This document shows, one piece after another, positions 51,048-59,253 of a stretch of 64,000 nucleotides of DNA (position 1 is the first letter of the stretch; each line of letters begins with the position of its first letter). Made by a program: the position numbers and the translations under genes. A model generated the notes under the pieces. That model had not been told where the DNA came from. It saw nothing but the letters and a program-made list of their open reading frames with translations, and searched no databases. The DNA is from Bacteroidota bacterium (GTDB lineage: Bacteria; Bacteroidota; Bacteroidia; Bacteroidales; Bacteroidaceae). Where the stretch lies: positions 62,001 to 126,000 of the forward strand of contig JAFABV010000002.1 of assembly GCA_023425865.1 (NCBI GenBank), given 5' to 3'.

Positions 51048-51387
51048 TTGGTGGTTGGTGAGTGGTTGAGGGTTCAGTAGAGTAGTAGCGGGGCTAACGT
51101 CACGAGGGGGCGGTCCATGGCATCAGGCCTTTATGGAGTATAATATTCTCATATTAGACTTGTCTGCGGGCCTCACTAACGAGGCCTGTCTTGGAATATC
51201 ATACCACCGGAAATGCCATCGAGTGGTGGGTAGTAATTGCTGTTAGTATGATACCCCACGTGTGTGTCATGCGAATGTATGACACACACGTGGGACAAAG
51301 CAGTGTCCTCACCTTATATTCTATTGGGTCTGGGTGAGCCGGTGGGTTGCTGGCTCACCTCATACCATAGCCTTGTGTCCCTTCCCG
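51048..51387. other. Intergenic region with three consecutive hairpins
   Basis: 340 bases between the possible relic and the nucleoside kinase 3' end. It holds GGGCCTC/GAGGCCT near 51165-51187, a long-range stem TATCATAC/GTATGATA (51197-51204 with 51246-51253), and a perfect 16-base stem at 51255-51294. No gene was recognised. Confidence 0.6.
51255..51294. terminator. Perfect 16-bp hairpin downstream of the nucleoside kinase
   Basis: CCCACGTGTGTGTCAT and ATGACACACACGTGGG pair without mismatch around an eight-base loop. There is no T run on either side. It may end the kinase transcript or be part of a larger structured RNA. Confidence 0.55.
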
Positions 51388-53049
51388 TCAATACTTGAAC
51401 GAGCTGCCGCCGAGAAACTCGCGTAGCAGGCTCGTGGGCGGTATGTCGCGGTTGGGAATAGGTTGGATGTAACGCAGAAACTTTCGCAGTCGATAGGCTT
51501 CCGAGTATTCGTCGCAGTTCTCGGGCACCAGCTCAAGCAGAGGGTCGGCCTGCTGCTTGATGACGGCAAGCTCGAAGAGCATGGCGGTGTTGAATACCGC
51601 GTCGGCATTTTCCTGGAAAGGGAATATCCACTTGTTTTCGCCCGCGCGCACCGATGGCCATCGGCGAATGGTGTCCTGTGCGCTCACGCCACGGTATTTG
51701 TAGTCGCGTATGATGCGGCGCAGCAACCGGTTGTCGGTAGTGGGCACATAGTTGTGGTCGTCGAGCAGTATAGTGGTCAGCGCCGAGGCGTACACACGGT
51801 ATTTCTGCCGCTCGGGTATCTGCGACGTGAGCTCGGGGTTGAGGGCATGTATGCCCTCCACCACGAGCACGTTGTGCTCGTCCATCTTGAGCTTGTGCCC
51901 GCTTTTCTCGCTTGCTCCGGTCTGGAAGTTATACTTGGGCAACTCCACTTCCTCGCCGTTGAAGAGGGCTGTAAACTGCTCGTTGATGAGTGGCAGGTTA
52001 AGGGCATAGATGCTCTCATAGTCGTACTCGCCCTTGTCGTCGAGCGGAGTCAGGTGGCGGTCGATGAAGTAATCGTCGAGCGAAATCTGCAGGGGCTTGA
52101 TGCCATTGGCTAACAGGTGTATGCTCAGGCGTTTGCAGGTGGTGGTCTTACCCGACGACGACGGACCGGCCAGCAACACCAGTTTCACGCCCTTGCGCGA
52201 GGCGATGTCGTCGGCAATCTGCGATATTTTCTTTTCCTGCAGTGCCTCCGACACATGGATGAGGTCGGTGGCGGCACCCGCCTTCACCACCTCATTGAAG
52301 TCGCCCACGGTGCGCACACCCAATATCTTCTGCCAGCGGTGGTGCTCTTGGAATATCTCAAACATCTTGTCCTGATGTGTCATCTCGGGCAGCACGCCGG
52401 GGCTCTTGAGGTCGGGAATACGCAGCAGCAAGCCGTCAAAGTATTTCTCCAACCCGAAGAGATAGATCTTCGACGTGTTGGTGAGCAGCGACCCGTAGAA
52501 GTAGTCTACGTAGTCGTCTATCTGGTAATAGGTGGTATACAGGGTTCCAGCGCTGCGCAGCAGTTTCACCTTGGCCTCGTCGCCTTTCTCCTCAAACATC
52601 TTCACGGCGTCTTCGGTGGGCACCTCGTGGCGGGTAATGGGGTAGTGGGCGTCGATAATCTCCTGCATGCGGCGGCGTATGTTGTCCACGTCGTCCAGCT
52701 CTACGGCGTGCCCTATCTGCAGGTCCACATAGTAGCCGTTGCTCACGGGAATGTCGATCACCACCTCGCTCCCTGGGTACAGGTCGTGTACGGCCTTGCT
52801 CAGTATGAAGAAGAGCGTGCGCGTATAGTTGCGCGACCCTGACCCTGAGTGCATATCTAAGAACTCAAGGTCTTTGTTGTGATACAGACGGTAGTGCATA
52901 CCTTCCACTTTATTGTTCACCTTGGCACATATAGGGCCGTACGCCATCTCCAAGCCTGAGAGTTTATACACTTCAGCCAACGTACTGCCCGTGGCCACGT
53001 CTATGGTCTTGTTGTTATTTTTACAGCGAACCTGTATCGTCTGTTTCAT
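51388..53049 (-). CDS. Nucleoside (uridine) kinase with ThrRS-like N-terminal domains
   Basis: 553 residues from the ATG at 53047-53049 (MKQTIQVRCKNN). The first 60 residues resemble a TGS domain, and residues about 65-200 resemble the second additional domain of threonyl-tRNA synthetase. The C-terminal half is a uridine-kinase-like P-loop enzyme: Walker A AGPSSSGKTTTCKRL (about residue 290), SLDDYFIDR and VVEGIHALNPEL. This fusion is known in Bacteroidetes and Firmicutes as nucleoside kinase. The N-terminal part lacks an aminoacylation core, so a regulatory or RNA-binding role is inferred. Its promoter is at 53086-53116. Confidence 0.92.
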   Translation of the reverse strand: MKQTIQVRCKNNNKTIDVATGSTLAEVYKLSGLEMAYGPICAKVNNKVEGMHYRLYHNKDLEFLDMHSGSGSRNYTRTLFFILSKAVHDLYPGSEVVIDIPVSNGYYVDLQIGHAVELDDVDNIRRRMQEIIDAHYPITRHEVPTEDAVKMFEEKGDEAKVKLLRSAGTLYTTYYQIDDYVDYFYGSLLTNTSKIYLFGLEKYFDGLLLRIPDLKSPGVLPEMTHQDKMFEIFQEHHRWQKILGVRTVGDFNEVVKAGAATDLIHVSEALQEKKISQIADDIASRKGVKLVLLAGPSSSGKTTTCKRLSIHLLANGIKPLQISLDDYFIDRHLTPLDDKGEYDYESIYALNLPLINEQFTALFNGEEVELPKYNFQTGASEKSGHKLKMDEHNVLVVEGIHALNPELTSQIPERQKYRVYASALTTILLDDHNYVPTTDNRLLRRIIRDYKYRGVSAQDTIRRWPSVRAGENKWIFPFQENADAVFNTAMLFELAVIKQQADPLLELVPENCDEYSEAYRLRKFLRYIQPIPNRDIPPTSLLREFLGGSSFKY

Positions 53050-53085
53050 CGTAGCATAGAGGGGGTTGATATGACAACACCTGTT

Positions 53086-53116
53086 CAAAGATAAATAATG
53101 TTTTGCAATCTGCCAA
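53086..53116 (-). promoter_or_regulatory. Nucleoside kinase promoter
   Basis: On the minus strand TTGG (53113-53116) and TATCTTTG (53086-53093) are 19 bases apart. The leader is about 30 bases. Confidence 0.85.
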
Positions 53117-53337
53117 CAATGGACCGCATAAAAACTGTTATTGGCGCATACCGCACCGTATAAACATTACGCCCGAAACCGCCGCTTGGCTACATTTCGT
53201 CGCAATATTATGGTTAAATGTTTCAATATGGCATGTTTTGTGGCTTAATAGTGGTTAAAAAACAGTTTTCGGGGTGGCTATTCCATAAATAAGCCGTATA
53301 TTTGCCCATCATCGTTTGAAACCTAACTATTAAACTA

Positions 53338-54636
53338 ATGATTTGGAATGAAACCATGGAGTGCATGGACCGCGAGCAACTTCGTGAGGTCCAGAGCCGA
53401 CGATTGAAGAAGATGGTCGACTACGTCTACCACAACACGCCCTTTTACCGCAAGCGGTTCCAGGAGATGGGGCTGCTTCCCGATGATATCCACGACATCG
53501 ACGACATCGTTAAGTTGCCCTTTACCAATAAACTCGACCTGCGTGACAATTACCCTTTTGGGTTTGCCGCGGTGCCCATGAGTCAGATTGTGCGCATCCA
53601 CGCCTCGTCGGGTACTACGGGCAAGCCGGTAGTGGCGCTCTACACGCGCAACGACCTCGCACAGTGGACAGAGGCACTCTCGAGGGCGTTTACGGCCTAT
53701 GGTGCCGACCGTAACGACATTTTCCAGATAGCCTATGGCTATGGGCTCTTCACGGGTGGGCTTGGAGCCCACTATGGCGCCACCAACATCGGCGCCAGCG
53801 TCATACCCATCTCTTCGGGCAATACCCAGAAACAAATTACGCTCATGCACGATTTCGGGGCTACAGCCTTGTGTTGCACGCCCTCTTACGCCCTTTTTCT
53901 GGGCGAGGCCATGAATGAGTCGCCCTGGGCCAATGACGAGTTCAAGCTGCGTATCGGTGTCTTCGGCGCTGAGCCGTGGACTGAGCATATGCGTCATAAA
54001 CTGCAAGAGGCATTTGGCATCAAGGCCTACGATATCTATGGGCTGAGCGAGATCGCTGGACCTGGTGTGGGCTATGAGTGTGAGTGCCAGCACGGCACAC
54101 ATCTCAACGAAGACTACTATTATCCGGAAATCGTTGACCCCTCTACCGGCGAGCCGCTCCCCGAGGGCACCCTGGGCGAGCTCTGCTTTACTCATCTCAC
54201 CAAGGAGGGCATGCCCCTGCTGCGGTATCGCACGCACGACCTCACCACGCTACACTACGACAAGTGTGCCTGCGGGCGCACCTTTGTGCGCATGGATCGC
54301 ATACTGGGACGCTGCGACGATATGCTCATTATTCGTGGCGTGAACGTATTCCCCACGCAGATCGAGGCGGTAATCCTCAGTCTGAAAGAGTTTGAGCCCC
54401 ACTACCTGCTCACCGTCGACCGTGAGAACAACACCGATACTGCGGTGCTGAAGGTAGAGGTCAAGGAAGAGTATTTCTGCGACGAGATGGCCCAGCTGGT
54501 GCGCCTGCAGAAGAAACTCGAGGGCGAACTGCGCAGCGTCATCGGCCTGGGCTTCAAGGTGAAGCTCGTAGAACCCAAGAGCATCGAGCGCAGCACCGGC
54601 AAGGTGAAGCGTGTCATTGACAACCGTGTGTTGTAA
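53338..54636 (+). CDS. paaK: Phenylacetate--CoA ligase
   Basis: A 432-residue adenylate-forming enzyme. The P-loop-like AMP motif is HASSGTTGKPVVALY (about residue 85), followed by YGLSEIAGPGVGYEC and the hinge RILGRCDDMLIIRGVNVFP. In anaerobes it often works with 2-oxoacid ferredoxin oxidoreductases to make or use aryl-CoA from amino acids. A -7 box (TATATTTG) lies at 53297-53304. An ACT-domain gene follows, a common pairing. Confidence 0.94.
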   Translation: MIWNETMECMDREQLREVQSRRLKKMVDYVYHNTPFYRKRFQEMGLLPDDIHDIDDIVKLPFTNKLDLRDNYPFGFAAVPMSQIVRIHASSGTTGKPVVALYTRNDLAQWTEALSRAFTAYGADRNDIFQIAYGYGLFTGGLGAHYGATNIGASVIPISSGNTQKQITLMHDFGATALCCTPSYALFLGEAMNESPWANDEFKLRIGVFGAEPWTEHMRHKLQEAFGIKAYDIYGLSEIAGPGVGYECECQHGTHLNEDYYYPEIVDPSTGEPLPEGTLGELCFTHLTKEGMPLLRYRTHDLTTLHYDKCACGRTFVRMDRILGRCDDMLIIRGVNVFPTQIEAVILSLKEFEPHYLLTVDRENNTDTAVLKVEVKEEYFCDEMAQLVRLQKKLEGELRSVIGLGFKVKLVEPKSIERSTGKVKRVIDNRVL

Positions 54637-54756
54637 TCCGGTAGTCATCCTCTCACGTCAAGCCCACTGCCAGTGGGGCACAAAGTGCCGGTATATGGTC
54701 AAATACAATGTAACCGGCGGGTAACGATTGGGTGCCTGCCTTAAAATAAGAACCTT

Positions 54757-55182
54757 ATGTTAGCAAAGCAATTATCTGTTTTCTTGGAAAACAAGTCGGG
54801 ACGTCTCACCCAGGTAACGCAGGTGTTGGGTGAGGCAGGAATTAATCTTAGTGCCATGAGCATAGCCGACAATAGCGATTTCGGTATTCTGCGGTGCATC
54901 GTCTCCGACCCGGAGAAAGGGTGTCGGGTGTTGCACGAGGCAGGCTTCACGGTCAAGATCACTGATGTCATCGGCATGACCATGCCCAATACGCCCGGTG
55001 CGCTCAGCGTCATCTTGAAGTATCTCTCTGACAACGGCATTTTCATCGAGTACCTCTACTCCTTTGCCAATGGCAACGGAGCCAATGTGGTCATACGCCC
55101 CAGCGATCTCGACGCCTGCGAGAAGATATTGGCCGAGAAGAAAGTCGACCTGTTGGCTGCCAGCGACCTGTATCGCATGTAA
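54757..55182 (+). CDS. ACT-domain amino-acid-binding protein
   Basis: 141 residues made of two tandem ACT domains (about 3-70 and 72-138). They begin AKQLSVFLENKSGRLTQVTQVLGEAGINLSAMSI and, in the second, VIGMTMPNTPGALSVILKYLSDNGIFIEYLYSF; shown here as FLENKSGRLTQV and MPNTPGALSVILKY. Such proteins follow paaK in many anaerobes and probably sense an aromatic or branched amino acid. It lies 120 bases after paaK on the same strand. Confidence 0.9.
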   Translation: MLAKQLSVFLENKSGRLTQVTQVLGEAGINLSAMSIADNSDFGILRCIVSDPEKGCRVLHEAGFTVKITDVIGMTMPNTPGALSVILKYLSDNGIFIEYLYSFANGNGANVVIRPSDLDACEKILAEKKVDLLAASDLYRM

Positions 55183-55183
55183 T

Positions 55184-55549
55184 TCAAAGCGCCATACCGG
55201 CTTCTACCTCTATCTCACCCCATTTTCTCCAGATGTCCAAGAAGGTGGCATGGTTCACCTTCTTGTCATAGTTGACCACGATGTCAGCGTCGTGCAGCAG
55301 GTCGTAGGCCTGCTGCGAGATTACCTCGGCATATACCTCTGCGACACCGCCCTCCACCATCATCTGGGCGGCTGAGCGTCCCACGGCCTTGGCGGCCACT
55401 TTAGCGTCTAAGAGCAGTTCTGGTTCGTCGTTGAGTATGTTGTATAGCCGACGCACACCGTGTCCATGGAAGGTACGAATGTTTCCTTCGTGCAACACAG
55501 CCAAAAAACATTGTTCTGTCTGTAGCGTGTCAATCAGTTCTTGCATCAT
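55184..55549 (-). CDS. DUF1893 protein
   Basis: 121 residues with the DUF1893 pattern: CFLAVLHEGNIRTFHGHGVRRLY, then a conserved DAKVAAKAVGRSAAQMMVEGGV core, and AEVISQQAYDLLHDADI towards the end. The fold is related to cytidine deaminases, but this protein shows no deaminase zinc motif (HAE/PCxxC), so the activity is unknown. Two consecutive ATGs mark the start. It converges with the ACT gene with one base between stop codons. Confidence 0.85.
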   Translation of the reverse strand: MMQELIDTLQTEQCFLAVLHEGNIRTFHGHGVRRLYNILNDEPELLLDAKVAAKAVGRSAAQMMVEGGVAEVYAEVISQQAYDLLHDADIVVNYDKKVNHATFLDIWRKWGEIEVEAGMAL

Positions 55550-55893
55550 AATACCATTGTATTTGAGGTTCTATTGCAAATATAGCGGTTTTCTTTCTAA
55601 GCGCTGTAAAGTATTCAGAATAATGCAAGATGGGCGTCCTCACGTATTGACCAAGGCCTTATGGCAGGTGTTAGCCACCGTACAGCCATCATGGTTTCAT
55701 ATAGAATCATCGAATGGTTTCATATAGAACCATCGAATGGTTTCATATAGAATCATCGAATGGTTTCATATAGAATCATCGAATGGTTTCATATAGAATC
55801 ATGGAAGCTGCATGACCGACGTGTCCGATGGTTCGGGTAGAGCCATCAGACACGAAGGTAGTGTTTACGCTGTCCGCGAGCCGTGCGGGCAGG
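55550..55893. other. Intergenic region with 23-bp repeat locus 3
   Basis: 344 bases upstream of the DUF1893 gene and past the end of the winged-helix gene. It is dominated by the palindromic array at 55691-55805 and a diverged sixth unit near 55828-55850. A -7-like box (TATATTTG on the minus strand at about 55576-55583) may serve DUF1893. Confidence 0.6.
55691..55805 (+). repeat. 23-bp palindromic tandem repeat, locus 3 (5 units)
   Basis: Five contiguous 23-base units, ATGGTTTCATATAGAAYCAT plus CGA (GGA in the last). They are the most uniform of the three loci: four units share the same 20-base core. A diverged unit, ATGGTTCGGGTAGAGCCAT, follows 22 bases later with its palindrome kept although the centre changed. 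Confidence 0.95.
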
Positions 55894-56175
55894 TTAAGGA
55901 ATGTAACTACGCAGTGCCTCTACATAGTCTTCAAAGGCTTGGTGTCCGTCATTGGTCATGCGGCAGATGGTGGCGGGTCGCTTGCCGCGGAAGGTCTTCT
56001 CCACCGAGATGTAGCCAGCCTTCTCCAGTTTGTCTATTTGCACGCTCAGGTTGCCTGCCGTGGCCCCGGTCTGCTCGCGCAGATAGGGAAAGTCGGCCTC
56101 CTCAACGCTGATGAGAATCGACATCACCGCTAATCTGAGTTCGCTGTGCAGCAAGGGGTCTAATGGTTTGAACAT
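55894..56175 (-). CDS. Winged-helix transcriptional regulator (MarR/ArsR-like)
   Basis: 93 residues, essentially one winged-helix domain: LHSELRLAVMSILISVEEADFPYLREQTGATAGNLSVQIDKLEKAGYISVEK, quoted in part as TGATAGNLSVQIDKLEKAGY, the recognition helix and following turn. The wing is KTFRGKRPATICRMT. No metal or ligand site is visible. It starts two bases after the upstream membrane protein gene, so the two are translationally coupled, and it may control that operon. Confidence 0.9.
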   Translation of the reverse strand: MFKPLDPLLHSELRLAVMSILISVEEADFPYLREQTGATAGNLSVQIDKLEKAGYISVEKTFRGKRPATICRMTNDGHQAFEDYVEALRSYIP

Positions 56176-56177
56176 GG

Positions 56178-56819
56178 TTACCCCTCCTTCATTTTGATGA
56201 CCGCTGCGGGCACGATGAGGCCGAGAACGGCCACGCCTGCCATGACCAGCATCTCTAACGGACCGGCATAGACCAGCGCGAGAAAACTGCCTAATAGTCC
56301 CGAGACGAAGCAGGACACGGTGATGACACGGCTCTGGAGAATGCGGCCGGTGATCATTCCCGCTATGCCCATGAGCAGTATGATGAGCGATGTGATAGAC
56401 ACGTGTGAGAGGCCTCGGAGATAATCATCGCTCATGAACGTTGGCAGGGCGAGCTTGACATTCAGCATGGCGAGCATTCCCATGCCGAAACCGATGGTGC
56501 CCGCCATGACGCCGAAGCTGCTCCATATCTGCGAGAGGGTCTTGCTCACAAATGTCTCGGGCAGTTTGGGCCGCGGCGTAAACACCTTATAGTCGATGAG
56601 GTAGGTAATGCCCAACAGGCCCCACAGGCCGTTGGCGACGGGTCCTACGCCGTGGGCCCAGAAGTGTCCCACCACCAAGGCGATGACCACCACGCTGATG
56701 CCCCAGAGCATCATGCTCTTCCAGCTGCCCTGAGCGATGCGGCGGCGACTCTCCTCAATGCTCTTTCGGATAATTTCCAGACTGCGTTCGGCAGTCATTT
56801 CATTGTTTGTTGTTTCCAT
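56178..56819 (-). CDS. Membrane protein paired with a winged-helix regulator
   Basis: 213 residues. A cytosolic N-terminus (about 1-33, with EESRRRIAQGSWKSMM) is followed by five or six helices (about residues 35-55, 62-80, 103-125, 138-160, 165-185 and 190-208). No catalytic motif was recognised. Similar two-gene units of a multi-helix protein and a small MarR-like regulator occur in Bacteroidetes. The role is unknown. A complete promoter lies at 56927-56957. Confidence 0.8.
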   Translation of the reverse strand: METTNNEMTAERSLEIIRKSIEESRRRIAQGSWKSMMLWGISVVVIALVVGHFWAHGVGPVANGLWGLLGITYLIDYKVFTPRPKLPETFVSKTLSQIWSSFGVMAGTIGFGMGMLAMLNVKLALPTFMSDDYLRGLSHVSITSLIILLMGIAGMITGRILQSRVITVSCFVSGLLGSFLALVYAGPLEMLVMAGVAVLGLIVPAAVIKMKEG

Positions 56820-56926
56820 GATGTGTTGTTTTTTTTACGTTGTAAGTGATGTTGTTGTACCTGTGTATTGGTGTTTTCACTCGTCCTTGAGGTGGGATCC
56901 GCACCCTCGGAAGGATGATTATGCTG

Positions 56927-56957
56927 CAAATATAAATAGGTTTATAAAATAAACCAA
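56927..56957 (-). promoter_or_regulatory. Promoter of the membrane-protein/regulator pair
   Basis: On the minus strand TTGG (56954-56957) and TATATTTG (56927-56934) are 19 bases apart. It leaves a leader of about 100 bases before the ATG at 56819. Confidence 0.82.
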
Positions 56958-57227
56958 ATAATTTTATGAATTTCTTTTGCCCGCCCCGAAGATTTAACAT
57001 TTGGTGCTACAAATCACGTCCACGAACTGCTGTCGGTGCTTGGTGGCTGTGGTTGTTTCTTGTCAACAGCACGTCGTCAGTCTGGAGGTTAGCCGGTCAT
57101 GTGGGTTATGAACAGGAAAAGGGATAAGCACATTCCTCACTTGCTGGAACACGCTTATCCCCTTTCTTTCGGTACAGGGAGATTTCATCTCACAATATAT
57201 TTTGGTATCCTGTTGCCTTGGGCCTTA
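56958..57227. other. Intergenic region between the regulator pair and the PUL
   Basis: Apart from the promoter edge and the terminator at 57117-57170, nothing was recognised in this stretch. Confidence 0.5.
57117..57170. terminator. Terminator at the end of the glycan-utilization operon
   Basis: AAAAGGGATAAGC pairs with GCTTATCCCCTTT around a 23-base loop, with one mismatch. The minus-strand tail is TTTTCC. It lies about 60 bases past the GH66 stop. Confidence 0.75.
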
Positions 57228-59063
57228 TTACGTCGATGTGCTTTCCATCACCACCATTGTCCAGTAGAGCAGTGAGGGCAGGGTGAAGGTTACTTTTCCG
57301 TCGGCCTGCTTGAAGGGCAGCTCATGGGGTGCTCCGCCGTCAATGTCGGGCGAGGCCACCCACAGCTTTCTGATCTTTGTGGCCATGTCTATGGTTATGG
57401 GCAGGTGCTGCGTGAGTGGCGGTGTCTGGCGGGTGCCGTTAAGGTCGCGCCACGAGAGGTCGTCGGTGCCCCGGAAGTTGAGAAAGTGTATCACGTCTGC
57501 CGTGCCCACCCTCTTGGCAAAGGTGACGACGGCATCGGCCTTGGGCGGCCAGGCGGTTATCTGGATGCCGGCCTGCGAGGTAGTGGCGTTGGCGGTGAAG
57601 TCGAACTTCGACGACTTCTCGCGCAGCCAGTTCTGGTAGGCTGTCATAAAATCGTAGTAGTGTATCATGGCCGTCTTCAGCTCGTCGCCCATGGCTAACG
57701 GGGCTGCCGGGAAGTATTCGCGCGAGAGCATGTGGTCGCCCAGTTCGAGATGCGAGCCGCCAAGGGCAAACATCACGGCATCGGTGAGCAGCACGCCCGG
57801 AGTGTTCATCATTTTGTCGCCCGAGCCCCCGTTGTCGGCTTTGTCGTAGTTCAGGTAGGCGGCAAACACTGTCCGCAGGTTGTGGTCGCTGAACCGGTCG
57901 TTGTCGCGGATGATGGCATAGAGGTTGGCAAACTGGTCTTCGGGTACGCCGCCGTAACCATTGCCGTTGCCCCACACCTCGTTGTAGCAGAAGTCTACTT
58001 TCCCGGTGCCTGCTATCAGCTCGGCCCCATATCCCGACACGGCATTCATCACAAGTCGCTTCTCAGGGTGGCGGGCCTTCATGGCATGGATGAACGAGGC
58101 GTATCCTGTTGGCAGGTCTACCAAGTTGCCTGCTGCGTCATAACGATTGCCGCGGTAGCCCAACTGGTCAATCTGGTAGCCGTCGAAGTCGAAGTGTGAG
58201 TAGACCTCCTCGTTCCTGTCGGCCATGTATTGCTGCCATGCGCCGTTGCCAGGGTCTTCGAGGTAGATGTTGCTCTGCCACGTTGAGGGCAGTCCGTGGA
58301 AATCTTGATAGCGTTTGCCGGTCGCGTCTTGGCCATAGAGGGCCCACGCTTCCTCGACACCGCCGGCACGGGCGCCGCTCCATGCGCCGAAACAGAGGTT
58401 ATAGAAGATCGACTTCATGCCATAGCTGTGCTGCACCTCAATGTATTTCTTGATGTGGGAGATACCTACCCAGCGGTTGCTGATGTCTTGGTACCATCCG
58501 GCCAGAGAGCCATCGGCGTTGAGGCATACCGGTCGGTGGTGCTTCCACTGCCAGTCCTGAAACTGCACACCGTTGATGTGACAGCGGTTGAGGTAGGCCA
58601 TCTCCTTGTAGATATTGGCCGTCTTCTGTGCCGCGTTGCCATACTCCTCGAAGTCGGCCACGAAGCCGTAACGCGGAAAGCGCGTCCAGTCGCTCGACAC
58701 GTCTACGGCAATGGTGCCGAGTATGGTCTCCCGGTCGCCATCTTGAGAATAGAGGTCTACCAGATACCCCTTGAAGTCAATGGTCGGCGGCTGCCAGGTC
58801 CATGTGTTGCCGATGGCGTTTGCGGCAAACGGGTGGGTGGCTACGACGGTAGTGCCGTGACGGTAGCGCACCATAGCGTGGGCGGGGACCGTGCCTGTGG
58901 CCGTCAGCACCACGGGTTCGCCGGGGGCGTAGCAGGCCTTGTCGGTGGAGAGTTCCACCGTGAGTGTGGTACTGCCGACGCCTGCCGCGATGGACGGGAA
59001 AGCGCAGAGCGACAAAATGAGGACAAGCAGTATGGGGATGACAGGGTAGTGATGTTTTGACAT
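57228..59063 (-). CDS. Glycoside hydrolase family 66 (dextranase-like)
   Basis: 611 residues from the ATG at 59061-59063, giving signal peptide MSKHHYPVIPILLVLILSLC ending at SIAAG; longer frames upstream lack a signal. A beta-sandwich domain (about residues 30-130) precedes a (beta/alpha)8 barrel. The probable nucleophile is the Asp in FDGYQIDQLGYRG and the acid/base is the Glu in DFCYNEVWGNG, as in GH66 endo-dextranases and cycloisomaltooligosaccharide glucanotransferases. It probably cuts alpha-1,6-glucan at the cell surface or in the periplasm. It is the last gene of the locus. Confidence 0.88.
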   Translation of the reverse strand: MSKHHYPVIPILLVLILSLCAFPSIAAGVGSTTLTVELSTDKACYAPGEPVVLTATGTVPAHAMVRYRHGTTVVATHPFAANAIGNTWTWQPPTIDFKGYLVDLYSQDGDRETILGTIAVDVSSDWTRFPRYGFVADFEEYGNAAQKTANIYKEMAYLNRCHINGVQFQDWQWKHHRPVCLNADGSLAGWYQDISNRWVGISHIKKYIEVQHSYGMKSIFYNLCFGAWSGARAGGVEEAWALYGQDATGKRYQDFHGLPSTWQSNIYLEDPGNGAWQQYMADRNEEVYSHFDFDGYQIDQLGYRGNRYDAAGNLVDLPTGYASFIHAMKARHPEKRLVMNAVSGYGAELIAGTGKVDFCYNEVWGNGNGYGGVPEDQFANLYAIIRDNDRFSDHNLRTVFAAYLNYDKADNGGSGDKMMNTPGVLLTDAVMFALGGSHLELGDHMLSREYFPAAPLAMGDELKTAMIHYYDFMTAYQNWLREKSSKFDFTANATTSQAGIQITAWPPKADAVVTFAKRVGTADVIHFLNFRGTDDLSWRDLNGTRQTPPLTQHLPITIDMATKIRKLWVASPDIDGGAPHELPFKQADGKVTFTLPSLLYWTMVVMESTST

Positions 59064-59253
59064 GTTCAGGGTAGTGATGGCTTTGATATGTACGGGTTGA
59101 CAACGGCTGGTCGGCATGTGCATGGGGTATACGCCTCCCGGGCAACAGGCCAAGGGCGGTAGGCATATCAGCGCATGGAAGAAAAAGTTGGGGAACTTCT
59201 CCCCATGCCACAAGATAAGACATGGGGAGAAGCAAAGTAAGGGGTGTCGCTGC

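Noticed and set aside
55691..55805. CRISPR array
   Set aside because: The 23-bp units are contiguous, with only a 3-base constant spacer and no variable spacers. No cas gene is nearby. The same holds for the arrays at 11533, 31297 and 44683.
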